The notes: generated by a model from the letters alone, not told the origin. 64,000 nt of DNA from Henckelia pumila (GCF_033568475.1 NC_133120.1:174561991-174625990), one strand, 5' to 3'; shown: positions 12,195 to 24,735, counted from the first letter of the stretch. A program made the numbers and translations.

Positions 12195-15100
12195 TCAAAA
12201 CAACTCAGGATGTTCTGTGCGCATCCTTCTTTCGAGCTCCAAAGTGGCTTCTTCAGTGCCTCGGCGCTGCCACTTAACTAATACCAGGGGAATGACTTTA
12301 TTCCGCAAGACCTTATCTTTATGATCCAGGATACGAATATGTCTCTCAATATAAGTCAAATTTTTATCCACCTGAACCTCAGACCGCTGCAGAATATGAG
12401 ATTCATCCGCCACATACCGTCGCAACAGAGATACGTGGAACACGTTGTGAATATTGGACAGATACGGTGGCAAAGCCAGACGATAAGCCAAATCGCCAAT
12501 GCTCTCAAATATCTCAAACAGACCGATAAATCTGGGAGACAACTTGCCCTTAAGGCCAAATATGAGAATCCTGCGGAAAGGTGATACCCTCAGAAACACT
12601 TTCTCCCCACCATCAAACTGCGGAGGCCTACGCTTAGTATTAGCATAGCTGGCCTGACGATCCTGTGCAGTCTTAATCCGTTTCTTGATCTGATCAAAAA
12701 TAACTGTTGCCTGCTGGATTAACTCCGGTCCTTCAGCCTGTCTCTCCCCCACTTCTTCCCAGAAAAGTGTAGTACGACAACGTTTCCGTACAATGCCTCA
12801 AAAGGTGTCATCCCAATGCTAATATGATAGCTGTTGTTGTACGCGAACTCAATCAATGACAAATGATCCTGCCAGGCTGAACCAAAATGCATAACGCACG
12901 CTCGAAGCATATCCTCCAAAGTACGGATAGTGCGCTCTGACTGGTCATCTGTCTCCGGATGATAGGCAGTACTCAAACTGAGAGCAGTGCCCATCGCGCG
13001 CTGAACACTCCCCCAGAATCTAGAAGTGAACCTGGGGTCTCGATCGCTGACAATGCTCACAGGCACTCCATGAAGTCGAACGATCTCCTGAATGTACAAT
13101 CTAGCCATACGATCCACATTGTACTCTCGGCTATAGGAAATGAAATGAGCAGACTTAGTGAGTCGATCCACCATAACCCAAATAGCATCACATTTCCTCG
13201 AGGATACCGGCAAATGGGTCACAAAATCCATCGTGATAAACTCCCATTTCCACTCAGGAATAGGCAGACTGTGAAGCAAACCTCCAGGTCGTCGGTGCTC
13301 CGCCTTGACCTGCTGACAGACCAAGCATCTCGAAACATACTGATAAACACTGTGCTTCATTCCCTTCCACCAAAACCGAGTACGTAGATCCTTGTAAATC
13401 TTGTTGCTCCCCGGATGAATACTCAACTTGGTGCGATGTGCCTGAGACAAGATCTCCTCTCGCAACTCTGCATCCTCTAGAACCACAAGCCTACCAGACA
13501 AACACAGAAAACCATCTGACTGATAGTGAAATCCAGACGTACTACCCTCGTTGGCCAGACGAGCCAAACGCTAGATCTTCGAATCAGACATCTGAGCATC
13601 TCGAATCCGCGAATACAAATCTGGCTCAGATAAAATTGCAAACATCTGGATACTCTGCATACCTTTCTTGTGCTTGAAGGTATACCCTGAAGAACAACAC
13701 TCCTCGATCGCACTAGACATCGAACAAGTCTGAAGTGCGGATAGTCGCACCTTGCGACTCAAGGCATCAGCAGTGAGATTACCAGCTCCCGGATGGTACT
13801 TAATCTCGCAATCATAGTCCTTAAGCAAGTCCATCCAACGTCTCTATCTCATGTTCAACTCCGCTGAGTGAACAAATACTTGAGACTCTTATGGTCGGTG
13901 AAGATCTCAAATTTCTCCCCATACAGATAATGGCGCCAGATCTTTAGAGCAAACACAATGGCTGCTAACTCCAAATCATGGACTGGATAATTGTCCTCGT
14001 GCAACTTCAACTGTCTAGAAGCATATGCAATCACATGCCCATTCTGAGTCAGGACACAACCTAACCCCTGAAGAGAAGCATCCGTGTAAACCACATACCC
14101 TCCAGATCCTGACGGTAATGCCAGCACTGTCGCAGAAGTCAACCGTCGTCGAAGTTCACAAAAATTCTCGTCACACTCTGAGGACCACTCGAAATCAACA
14201 CCCTTGCGGGTAAGCTGCGTCAATGGTCGAGCTAACTGAGAGAAGTTCAGAATGAAACGACGATAATATCCTGTTAGACCCAGAAAACTACGGATCTCAG
14301 CAACTGTCGTCGGACGCGACCAATTAAGAACAACCTTAATCTTGCTCGGATCAACAGAAATCCCCTCCCTGGATATGATATGGCCAAGAAAGACCACTCG
14401 ATCCATCCAGAACTCACACTTGCTCAGTTTGGCATACAACTGCTCATTCCGAAGAGTCTGCAGTACCAACCGCAAGTGAGAAACATGCTCGTCCGCATTA
14501 CGCGAATACACCAGAATGTCTTCAATGAAGACCGCGACAAACTTGTCCGAGTACTCCCTGAAGACACGGTTCATCATATCCATAAACATAGCCGGTGCAT
14601 TAGTCAAACCAAATGACATCACTAGAAACTCGTAATGCCCATAGTGCGTGCGAAATGCAGTCTTGGCTACGTCCTGATCTCGGACTCTCATATGATGATA
14701 CCCAGACCACAAGTTGATCTTGGAGTAAACCGAAGTACCCTGCAGCTGATCAAACAAGTCATCGATACGAGGCAAAGGATACTTGTTCTTCACAGTAACT
14801 CGGTTCAACTGACGATAGTCAATGCATAGCCGCATAGACCCATCCTTCTTATTCACGAAGAACAGGAGCTCCCCAAGGAGATACACTAGGACGGATGTAC
14901 CCCTTGTCCAAAAGGTCCTGTAACTGATTCTTCAACTCTCGCATCTCTGACGAAGCCAGACGATACGGTGCTCGAGAAATAGGCGAAGTACCCGACATCA
15001 ACTCTATGCCAAACTCGACTTTCCTAGCAGGATGAAAACCCGGAATCTCATCTGGAAATACATCTGGGAATTCATCCACAACAGGAATGCTCTCTATCCC

Positions 15101-16606
15101 AACGCACTCAGCGGAAAAATCAACTGCATAGATAAGGCAGCCTTACCCGCCAGACTCTAGAGCTCGACAGGCTCTCAAAGCTGATACCAAAGGCATCGGG
15201 GGTCGCGCTCCCTCACCATAGAAAAACCAGCTATCACTCCCATCCGGATGAAAGCGTACTAATCTCTGATAGCAGTCCACTGAAGCTCGATAGGTAGTCA
15301 GCATGTCTATCCCCAGAATACAATCGAAGTCATCCATCGCAAGAACCATGAGATTCGCTATCAAAATGTTCCCTTCGAACTCTAAAGGGCAACTCATCAC
15401 TAGACGCTTAGCCAAAGCAGATTGGCCCGTCGGAGTAGAAACAGAATCTACTACGTCTAGTGCAATGCATGGTAACTTATGCCTCTTAAGAAAACGTGCA
15501 GAAATGAAGGAATGAGATGCACCAGTATCAATAAGTACAAGAGCAGGTATGCCATATAACAGAAATGTACCTGCGATGACCTTCTCATTCTCCTCCACTG
15601 CCTGGTCATGCCTCAAGGCAAACACCTGGCCAGAAGCCCGCGGCCTCAAATGAGAACTCCCAGCAGGCTGTCCCTACGACCTCTGCTGAACAGTGGCATG
15701 AGAACCCAATCCCGAACCAGAACCAGAACCGCCTTCCCCAGACAATGGACAATCCCTCCGGAGATGACCAACCTCTCCACATCGGAAACAAGCTCCAGAA
15801 GCTTTGCGGCATCGATCGGTCAGATGGTTCTTCCCACAATGATCACACTTGTCCTTCTTCCCAAAACAGACAACACCAGCAGAACCAGAGGAAGAAGTAG
15901 ATCCGGACTTCTTGAAAGTCTGAGCAAGGGGACCCAAAGAACTCGCCGGCCTAGACTGAGAGAAAGACCTGTTCCGCCGAATGCTATCCTCCGCCTGGTG
16001 ACAACGGCTCACCAAACCCTCGTAGGTCATGTCATCACCAACCGCCATACGGTCATGAATCTCAGGGTTAATGCCCTGAAGGAACAGATTATACTTCATC
16101 TCAGAGCTGTCAGCAATCTCGGGGCAATAAGATAACAGATCGAAGAACTTCTGCTCATACTCGTTAATAGACATGGCTCCCTATCGCAGACTCATTAGCT
16201 CGCCCGCCTTCGACTCACGGAGTGCAGGAGGAAAATACAGCTTCTGAAAAGCTGTGCGGAACTCGGCCCAGGTGGCCACTCCTCTCGCCACAACAAAGGG
16301 TGCAGAAGTAAACCTCCACCACCTGTGGGCTCGCCCATCAAGAAGATACCCAAGTGTCTCCATCTTCTGCTCCTCATTGCAGTGGAAAGTCTGGAAAGTC
16401 GTCTCCATGCGGTCTAACCAGTTCTCCGCATCCTCTGGAGACTCGCCTCCAACGAAGGGCTTAGGACCCATCTGCAGGAAGCGGCGCACACTGAAACGAT
16501 TGTCATCACGACGATGATGATGGCGTTCCCGACGAAGCTTCCGGTAGGCATCGCCCCAACGTCCACCAATACTGCCGTGACTACTCAGATCATCACGATC
16601 CGCCAT
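12195..16606 (-). pseudogene. Gypsy-2 gag-pol polyprotein, broken
   Basis: Starts at 16606 (MADRDDLSSHG...). Gag (retrotrans_gag, WAEFRTAFQKLYFP) to about 16000, CCHC knuckle CFRCGEVGHLRRDC near 15780, protease LIDTGASHSF near 15530, RT from about 15000 to 14450, RNase H (YTDAS near 14080), integrase with HHCC finger and DDE core (13490-12860), chromodomain-like tail to the stop at 12195. Defects: stops near 16181, 15674, 15143, 13838 and 13569; single-base frameshifts near 14870, 13865 and 12780. The RT motif is FIEDIL (near 14520) where FIDDIL is expected, so one catalytic Asp is replaced by Glu. The tail has EEATLE where Gypsy-4 has EEATWE. The element cannot make its own enzymes. Confidence 0.93.
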
Positions 16607-16668
16607 CTACAAAAATTATCTCACGGTTATCTTATGCAGAATCTAAATTCCCAAGAATACTATGCATG

Positions 16669-16680
16669 CTCTGATACCAT
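16669..16680 (-). promoter_or_regulatory. Gypsy-2 primer binding site (tRNA-Met type)
   Basis: Minus-strand ATGGTATCAGAGC just inside the 5' LTR, matching the 3' end of initiator tRNA-Met. Confidence 0.85.
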
Positions 16681-16683
16681 AAA

Positions 16684-17197
16684 TGTAGTGACCCTTACCG
16701 AGATCACCTACTAAACAGAACTTAGGCATGCAATTAACTTAATCAAACAGTAAACCAGAATAAGCTGCGAAAATCATAAACAAAATACAATCCCAAGAAA
16801 AGGAATCTGTAAATACCCAAATAGTTATACAACTAAATCGAAAGTTGTATCAAGCTAATACAACAGAAATAAACTTCTAAACGAAGCTCCAGCTGGCTAA
16901 CCACTGCCTAGCCCCTCTTGGATCCACCCGCCTCGTCCAATCGCAAACCTGCCCCAAGGAAAGACACGAGCTCAAGCCAAGCTCCATACCCGAGCCCTTG
17001 CTCCATGTCCGAGCCCTTGTTGATCAACCATGACCGACCCGAGCTACTCATGACCGACCCGAGCCATGGTCAAATCCATCAACCCTTACTCATTCTCATG
17101 TCATGTGTTCTTGACTTGTGCTCTTGTTAATAAAATATTTATTAGATCTAAACATAATTAACCATTTAATCTTGTAAATTGGAACTGGGCTACTACA
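16684..17197 (-). repeat. Gypsy-2 5' LTR
   Basis: 514 bp, same length as the left LTR; followed by TSD tcgtt. Confidence 0.95.
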
Positions 17198-17416
17198 TCG
17201 TTCGTCCACGGTCCCGTCTACGCGATCAAATAAAACATTTACTCAAAAATCCATAAATTCCATAATCGCGGGTTAAATGCTAAAATAAAACTTTAAATCA
17301 TGCATATAATTCACATAATATCACATAAAATCATTTAACCCAAATTCCTAAATTTTAAATTTATTATTTTCCTAATTATGCATGCGGATTTACGTAGAAA
17401 AAATATCGGGTGTTAC

Positions 17417-17480
17417 AATTATAGATAGGATAAAATGATAACTTTTAAATTTATTTTAGAATGAAAAAGAATAAAAATTT
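17417..17480 (+). repeat. Direct repeat, right copy (partner at 55-118)
   Basis: Begins immediately after the gypsy LTR end at 17417 and matches 55-118 with a few substitutions. Confidence 0.7.
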
Positions 17481-17883
17481 TAAAAATTATTGAAAAAACA
17501 ATATTTATATATAACATATAATACTAAATATATTATATGATTTTATATACATGCAGCGTATGCGTGCTATCATGCTCATTATTATTAAAGTTAAAAACCT
17601 TCAGTATTCGATTTGGTATGACAACGAATTTTTTTTTAATATTCCATAAATGTTGTTGGACATTCACCGTACGATACATTTTAACTTAAATTCAATCCCT
17701 CATAATTTACAACTTTTTTTTTTATTTTTTTGTTTTATCTCCAGATATGAATATAATCCACAATCAATATGCTCGTGTGTATTCATAATATAAAAAAAAA
17801 ACATAAAAAAAATTTGTGTATGTATCCACGCAAACCATCATTATTCATAAAGGGGCTAGTATATATAATAGCTAAATTGCAAA

Positions 17884-18340
17884 TAGGGTTAGTATATCAT
17901 ATCTTACCGTACCGAAAATTATATACCGTATAACGTATCGAAAATTACGCTGTAAGAAAATATTATACCGATACCGTACTGAAACTCTCGGTGTACCGAA
18001 ATTTTCGGTACATATAAATAGCATACCGATCATACCGAAATTTTACGTTATACCAAAATTTCAGTACGATATCGGTATATACCGTTTTATACCGAAAAAA
18101 CCTTATATTTTTAGAATTTTATAAATTTATTATTTATAAATATTGTATATTTTTAAATTTTTGTATATTGTTTCGGCATTTCAGTATATAACGAAATTTT
18201 CAAATTTGATATCGTTATCGTACCGAAAAATTCGACATCGTTATCATACCGTACCAAAATCTTCGTTATACTTAAAATTCGATATTTTTTGGTACTATAA
18301 CTTCGATGTACCGAAAATTCGATATTCTTTATCATCTCTA
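17884..18340. mobile_element. hAT-type MITE (ACCG-rich family), copy 2
   Basis: 457 bp beginning TAGGGTTAG and ending CATCTCTA, flanked by attgcaaa (17876-17883) and attgcata (18341-18348), an 8-bp TSD with one mismatch. The interior is dense in TACCG/CGGTA. It is about twice as long as copies 1 and 3. Confidence 0.65.
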
Positions 18341-19381
18341 ATTGCATATGATCACGCATGCAAAACACGCTCCTTGTTAGGGTTTTGGATTATTGGCGAA
18401 GGAATCTATAAAATGAAACAAGTGGAAATATATTATAACAAGTGGATTGGAACTCCCAAAAATATAATAATAAGTGGATTGTTTGAAAATAAATAAATAA
18501 AGAAAAAACAAGTGGCTTCTAAATTGTTGTAGAAAATATTTTTCTGCCCCGCGCGGAATAAATAAAAGAGAAAGGGAAAGAGTATTAGCTTTGAAGAACT
18601 AATAAATGCAAATTCTAATGGTCAAGATTTAACAACTTAATTATACCCGTGTCTTGCTACACGCGTTATATCTTTTTAAAAATAATATCATAATCAAAAT
18701 TATAAAAATCAACGAGAAATCTAAAAATAAATTGAAAGGGAACATGAGATATCAAGTTAGTTGGTCTAATACCCTCTCGCTTGATACAGATTGGGTCGAT
18801 CATGTTATCCTATTGAGGTAGTGCCCAATGGAGTATTATCCAACGAACCAGATTTAATGCAAGTGATATAAACTATTAGAAAGATGTTCACATGAACATT
18901 TCACTTGCATAAAAAAACGGGTCATTGGATCTGACATATGGATAGTACTCATATGCCAACATTGACATTACCCTTGATACGATATGCGAAATTTAACAAA
19001 AAGAAACAAATTTGATTTACTTATAATAGAGCATAAAAAGTATATCACAAATTTCAATTGATCATATAATTTGTGAACAAAAATATTTATTAGACGGTCT
19101 CACAAATCAATTTTATAAGATAGATATTTTATTATACCAAACTCATAAAAAAAATATTATTTTTTATATCAAAAGTATCATTTTTCAATGTAAATATAAG
19201 TCATTCGACACATCTCAAAAATATAGATATGTGTTTAACTAACAGCATACCTGCTTTAATTTTTTATACATGCATAACATTAAGTCATACGAGTTTTATC
19301 ATTATATATTACAGATTTGTGTTTTTTAAAATGATACATTGCCGATTGTTAACCATTCATGTAATATTAAATATAACGAAA

Positions 19382-19442
19382 TTAGTTTGAAACAAGCTGT
19401 TCTTTTCTGCTCGTTAGTTTGAAACAAGCTGTTCTTTTCTGC
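19382..19442 (+). repeat. Perfect 29-bp direct repeat, two copies
   Basis: The segment beginning TTAGTTTGAAACAAGC occurs at 19382-19410 and 19414-19442 with a 3-bp spacer. Confidence 0.9.
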
Positions 19443-20094
19443 ACCTATCACTATATAAAAAAGTTATTATTGATATTTTAATAGTAAAACTGAAACGGTT
19501 TAGATAATGTTTACAAATTCTAAAAATAATTGATTATGAATTTTTTCTTAACAACTTTGTTAACAAAAAATTCATAATCACTTATTTTTAGAGGTTCAAA
19601 CACTACTTTAGTATTCACAAATATTCTTATGAGACGGTTTTGGGGGTAAATTTTATAAAACATATCTCTTATTGGACTCGATTCATAAAAAAATATTAAA
19701 TTTTATATCAAAAATATTATTTTTTAGTGTAAATATAGGTTCGATCGATTCATATCGCATATATAGATTATGTGAGATCGTCTCATATTATACCTAGTCT
19801 TTAGTATTATATCACGATAAGCTGTATATTTGTATCAAAATAGCATTGGACTGTAAATTTAATCAAATAGAGTTTTGTCTCCCATATTTTCACTGTTGGA
19901 TAATATAATACACAAGTAATATAATATATAATACCTAATATAAGTAGTCTGATTGGATTGACAGTATACTAGATCTCAGGTGTAAAAAAATATGCGCTCT
20001 TGAAAGGATAGTATCGACACAACCGAACAAACCCCTAGGCCATGAAATATCATATCATAATGATTAAATAATTGAATCGAACACTTGATTGTAA

Positions 20095-22146
20095 TCACCA
20101 ATAATCAAGACATGAACATTTTCCGGACTCAAAGGTATGGAACCTTGTTGAATCCCTTATCACTATTTTCCTCTCCACAATACCAGAAATAAATTTGATG
20201 GCAGTATGACAATCAACACAGGTCCTTAAATTCTTGAAGACTTTTATCTGAGTTCCTGGTGGCGTACTAATTACGCCGAACGCCACCGCAAGTTTCTCGC
20301 TATGGAATGAGAGGTTTTGCTCCTTCTGCTCCTCCTCCACATCGTGCAACACGTAGTTTGTGCTTGGGACGTACCCCTTCTCCATCATTCTCTTCAAAAC
20401 CTTCCCCAGGAACTCAAATATTTCTTCTGACTTAGGATGGGACTGATCTCCAACCATGAAAATATGAACTTTATTTTTGACATTAATCCAACTTATTCCA
20501 GGTTTCTTTACCACTCGTCTTTCGTCCATTAGCTTTCTCACATTCGCCACTTCGCTCCATTTTCCTGCACTCGCGTATATATTAGCTAGGGTTACATATG
20601 TCGCTGCATTCTCAGGCTCGATTTCAAACAAGGTCTCTGCTACCTTCTCAGCAAGTTCATAATTTCCATGGATCCTGCAACCACCAAGTCAGGAAGCCCA
20701 CAGAAACTTGTCCGGTTTCATTCGCATTTTCTTGATAATATCTTCAGCTTCTGTAAATCTTTCGGACCGACTCAATAGATCAATCACACAGGCATAGTGA
20801 TCAGCAGTGTGAGACAATCCATGTTGCTCTTCGATAGAGTAAAAATACTTGAGACCTTTATTGACAAAACCAGCATGAGTACAAGCCGAAAGAACACCAA
20901 CAAACGTGACATGATCAGGCTTATCACCAGATTCCAGAAGCAGCTCGAATAACTGAAGAGCATGGTGAGGTTGGCCATTTTTAGCATACCCAATAATCAA
21001 GGACGTCCAAGAAACTAAATCAGGTCGAGGAAGCCATTTGAATACTCTGTGCGCTCTATCAACACTACCACATTTGGCATACATGTGAACAAGTGCACTA
21101 GAGGCAAATGAATATGGATCAAACCCTAACCGAATCATGTTTCCGTGAACCTGTCTTCCCAACCCCTCTGTCGTCTGACCGGCACACGCATTTAAAACTC
21201 CAGCATATGTGAACTCGTTAGGCCTAACTCCAGAATTTAATAAATCCGAAAATAAAGATAGCCCCTCTTCCCATCTTCCATCTCCAAAATACCGATCAAT
21301 CATAGCCGTCCGAGAAACAATGTCTTTCTCGAATGTTCTATCAAAAATGTGCCTAGCCGGATTTACGCTCCCGCATTTTCCATATGCGTCCAATAAAGCA
21401 CTCCAAACTGCTGCATCAGAATCTAACTGTACTCGAATTATATGTCCGAGAATTTCCTTACCCAAACGCAGAGACTGCAGAGCAGCTGAAGCTGCAAGAG
21501 CACTAGAAACAGTGAACTTGTTACACTTGAAATTCTCATTTCTCTGCATTGTTCTATATAATTATAGTGCATCCTCAGGTTTGTTATTCTTAACACTTCC
21601 TGAAATCATGGCTGTCCAAGACAAGTTATCTCTGTCTGGCATTAGGTCGAACAGTTTCCTCGCTTCTACCACTCTGCCTATATTCGAATACCCTGATATC
21701 AAAGTGTTCCAAGAACACAAATCTCTCTCACTCATCTCATCGAACAGGTTCTGAGCATCGGAGAAGCTACCGCACTTGCAGTACAGTTCGAGAATCTTGT
21801 TCAAAACAAAGATCCCAGGCACAAAACTGGAGCCTCTGATGTGGGCATGCACTCTTTTGCCCTCATGCAAAGCCCTCTTCTCGATACATAGTTGTAAAAG
21901 TGTAACATATATACCTGCAGAAGATACGTGAGCCTGGGTTTCGAGTAATTGGACGGCATCTCTTAAGCGCCTTTGTCGGCAGAAGTGTTGGACGGAATCC
22001 TTAAATTTATCGTCTTTGTTTAACGGATGAATGAATCGTGGGTCTTCCTGGTTCGATGATCCAATGAAGTGCGTTCGCCAAGAACATGAAAAACAGAATG
22101 TAGAATAACGGCATCCATCAACTACATGTTGATTCCGGATCATCAA
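20095..22146 (-). pseudogene. DYW-class pentatricopeptide repeat protein with two nonsense codons
   Basis: Read through, this is 683 codons from ATG at 22146 to TGA at 20095-20097, close in length and layout to the Arabidopsis At4g37170-type PLS-DYW proteins. It has a possible organelle-targeting N terminus, many PLS PPR motifs (e.g. SWNTLISGYSNIGRVVEARKLF), E/E+ motifs, and a complete DYW deaminase-like domain with HSEKLA, CVDCHTAIKF and terminal CSCLDYW (usual CSCGDYW). Such proteins bind organelle transcripts and edit C to U. Two in-frame stops interrupt it: TAA at 21562-21564 (...EDAL*LYRTM, probably from GAA) and TGA at 20689-20691 (...LWAS*LGGC). No frameshift was found and it is intronless like most of the family. 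Either a recent pseudogene or sequence errors; organelle-style editing would not repair a nuclear transcript. Confidence 0.9.
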
Positions 22147-23163
22147 TTATTTATTATCAACTCATGAATTACTGTAAATTAAATCCTTTATAAACGGTTA
22201 ATGTGGACACTCAATCTATTTGCAAGAAAATTTCCGTGTGAATATCAAGTAAATTTTTGTAAGACGATCCCATCTGATGATATATATTTTTTTAACATAA
22301 AAAAAATAAAACTTAGGCAACAATAGTTCAGGATCTCATGATATATATATTTTTAACATAAAAAAATAAAACTTAGTCAACAATACTTTAACGGGTGACC
22401 AATTATGGGACTTGAGGCCAACTATGGATTATCCAACACATAACGATGAAACCTGAACTTTGATACCATATTAAAAATGAAATTTGGACCTAACTCACCT
22501 CAAAAGCTAGCTCAAAAGGTAAGGGTTGCCCTTGTCTGTATAAAGGGGTCTCATGTTATTTAGTCAACCGACGTGGAACACAAATTAATACACCAACAAT
22601 TGCAAAAACCTTCGTGTCAAAATCAATTATAAAAAAGGAAGAAAATTGTATAGATTGCTCTTGTTTCATTTAAAAATTAATCGATTGTGTTTAAATTCAG
22701 TCAGAAAAATTATTTTGAATTCTTCTGAAACTAATAATTGCAATGTGAAACATCTGTCTAAATGGAAATTATATGTAATGCAAAAAAAAAAAAAAAAAAA
22801 AAAAAAAGCCCATAAAACTAATCAAAATTTAGCGCATAACTAATAATATTAACAACTTAAAAAAAAACTAATAATATTAATCAACCAACCCCTTCCAAAT
22901 TTTAAAAAATCATTGGCAACACGAAACTAAATCCAAATCACAAGTATCTTCATAAATGAAAATAGAACTCCACGAGTAACGTGAACATACAGCAATTTAT
23001 TTTCATTTGTTATGCTGCATGGCAAGTCTATGCCTGTGAGAGGCAGAAACAAGAGAAAAAACAAAACATTCAACAATATATTCCCTACAGCATATTGCAT
23101 TGGTAGCCAATGACAATACCATGAGCTCTACATCATGAGAAAACAGACCGGGACTTGGCCGTC
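22147..23163. other. Intergenic DNA, no gene seen
   Basis: AT-rich, upstream of the PPR gene and downstream of the 80-aa gene. It contains a 61-bp-period imperfect duplication (22277-22325 and 22338-22385) and a poly-A run at 22781-22806. Confidence 0.6.
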
Positions 23164-23486
23164 TCACTGATCAAGACTGGACTTGACGATGAAATTTTGG
23201 CGGCTGATTGGGTTCATGACCACTGGGGGACCAGCGGTACGAGGCCACGCTTGGAACTTTTTATCAGTCTCTAGCCACCATTCTTTATCTGAAACTGTCT
23301 TGGGGGTAGTACCTACAGTGCAATATCAAAGGGTTGCAATTCCAGAAAATTCGATAAAACTAAATTTTGCATTTGATGAATCAAATATTTACCTCCAAAA
23401 AGCTTCTGATCAGAAATTATATTGTCAGCAGCATATACGAACACAAGTGTTCCCACCATAGAGGAAACTATGTATTTCGCTGACAT
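23164..23486 (-). CDS. Two-exon gene for an 80-aa conserved plant membrane protein, possibly a small mitochondrial complex I subunit
   Basis: Exon 1 is 23393-23486 (ATG at 23484-23486), exon 2 is 23164-23312 (TGA at 23164-23166). The 80-bp intron has GT at 23392-23391 and AG at 23314-23313, and joining the exons (94+149 bp) gives 81 codons in one frame. The protein starts MSAKYIVSSMVGTLVFVYAA, with one predicted membrane segment at about residues 5-22, followed by a soluble part with KEWWLETDKKFQAWPRT and GPPVVMNPISRQNFIVK. This small, Trp-rich, single-helix design recalls the plant-specific complex I accessory protein type of At1g67785; that name is from memory and is tentative. A likely splice acceptor (ATTCAG) lies about 18 bp upstream of the ATG, so a 5' UTR intron is probable. 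The frame is intact. Confidence 0.8.
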
Positions 23487-24574
23487 TTTTTACTCCAACT
23501 ACTGAATTTAACCAAATAAGAATATAGTTATGCCCTTGCTGGAGAGCCCGGTGGACAATTTACAAAAGTGAAAGAATCTCAAATTGAAATGGAAATAGCT
23601 CGAAGGTAAAATAAGCAAGAAGCAAGTAGAGGAACTATAGCATCACACCAAGATCTACAATCCACCCCCAAACTCAAAGCAACCCTTAATGTAAACAGAA
23701 TTAATAAATACCACCGGAACAACTTGGAGAAAGAGCCATACCCAGTGGAAGTTATACCAAAACTCAATAATCCTCATTATAATTACCCAAATACCAATCT
23801 TTAATGACAATAGAATATGACACAAATGCTAAATTTCAAAAGAATAAGCAAGGATGACGTAAAAATTTAAAATCATTGGACAAATATACATACAATCACA
23901 GTGAAACAGAACATCAACATACATTTCTGCTGGTGAACTTCAGATAACTTAAAACAACTAGTAAAAAAATGCACACGCTATGCGTGTGTAAAATAAAAGT
24001 TATTTTTTAAACATGGAGTGAGTGGGAGGCTTAGTGGGATTTTGGGGAGGTTGATGGATTGGGTGACCATGACCCATGTAATTGGAAAGTTGTGAGAGTG
24101 AGGGTTGATGTGTAAGAATTACTCAAGGTAGAAATGTGAAGAGAGGGTAAAATGGGAAAGAAAGTTGGTGTCCTCAAACAAACAGTTATTCTAACCCACT
24201 CAACTATTATAAAATAATAAAGATAATAAAGATAATCTATCATTAGTTAAAAGCGCAAGACGCATTAAAGCATTCAAGAATCCTAGGGCTTTAAGCGTGA
24301 AATGCACACTTTACGGAAATAAAACGTAACAAATAAAATATTCTAAAGAATAAAATAAAATCATTCTTTTTTGAAATGAAACAAGAGATATCAAATAATG
24401 AAATAATCGCCATCTCCTCTTCCAAGTATCAAATATTATAATGTCAAGGCAAAGGGAGAGGTGACGTGATGTTAGGTTTTCCTCTCCTTCTTTTTTTAAA
24501 TAAATAGAAGAAAAATCACACTTTTAAAGGGCAATTTTAAAAAAAATAACGGCTACCTTCTCTGATGCACGGTT

Positions 24575-24735
24575 CCATGTGAGCACAAAGCGCAAAAGGC
24601 GTGTGCGTCACAGTAGCCGTGCGCGTTGTTAAGAGCAGGCTACGTGCTGCACCGCACTTTACACTTAAGTGCGCGCTTCGTGCACTTTGGAGTGCGGTTA
24701 AGAGCCGCTTCATCGTGCTTTGCGCTTAAGCGCAC
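24575..24735. repeat. GC-rich palindrome cluster
   Basis: In an AT-rich setting, about 160 bp rich in GTGC/GCGC words contains the perfect palindromes CACTTAAGTG (24662-24671) and GCGCTTAAGCGC (24722-24733). Nothing else identifies it. Confidence 0.5.

Larger units (their letters stand above)
11546..17197 (-). mobile_element. Gypsy-2: complete but inactive Ty3/gypsy chromovirus
   Basis: Two LTRs of 514 bp each (11546-12059, 16684-17197), TG...CA ends, TSD tcgtt at 11541-11545 and 17198-17202, primer binding site beside the right LTR and a C-rich complement of the polypurine tract at 12060-12072. Coding order on the minus strand is gag, zinc knuckle, protease, RT, RNase H, integrase, C-terminal chromodomain-like tail, i.e. 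a chromovirus of the Tekay/Del-like type. LTRs differ at about 18 positions by eye (3.5%). LTR termini (TGTAGTAGCCCAG and GGGTCACTACA) resemble those of Gypsy-4. It is inserted in an older gypsy LTR. Confidence 0.95.
9360..17417 (-). mobile_element. Older gypsy LTR, interrupted by Gypsy-2
   Basis: The + strand right end is CGGGTGTTACA at 17407-17417, so on the minus strand it begins TGTAACACCCG, a common gypsy LTR start. The last 215 bp (17203-17417) resemble 62454-62667, a second copy of the same LTR end. Gypsy-2 with TSD tcgtt splits it at 11545/17198. The left part contains many short GGCCCA/AGCCCA motifs (9760-10130), a GC-rich segment (10060-10260) and a hAT MITE at 10947-11168. The left boundary could not be fixed and no coding region belongs to it. 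Confidence 0.45.
17481..20094. other. Intergenic DNA with MITEs, no gene seen
   Basis: AT-rich. It holds a hAT MITE (17884-18340), two degenerate copies of the GAGACGGTCTCA family (about 19095-19230 and 19625-19795) and a perfect 29-bp repeat at 19382-19410 and 19414-19442. No coding sequence was recognised. Confidence 0.6.

Noticed and set aside
11780-17130. Open frames 11780-11992 and 16918-17130 with the same Pro/Ser-rich product.
   Set aside because: They are the same stretch of the two Gypsy-2 LTRs.
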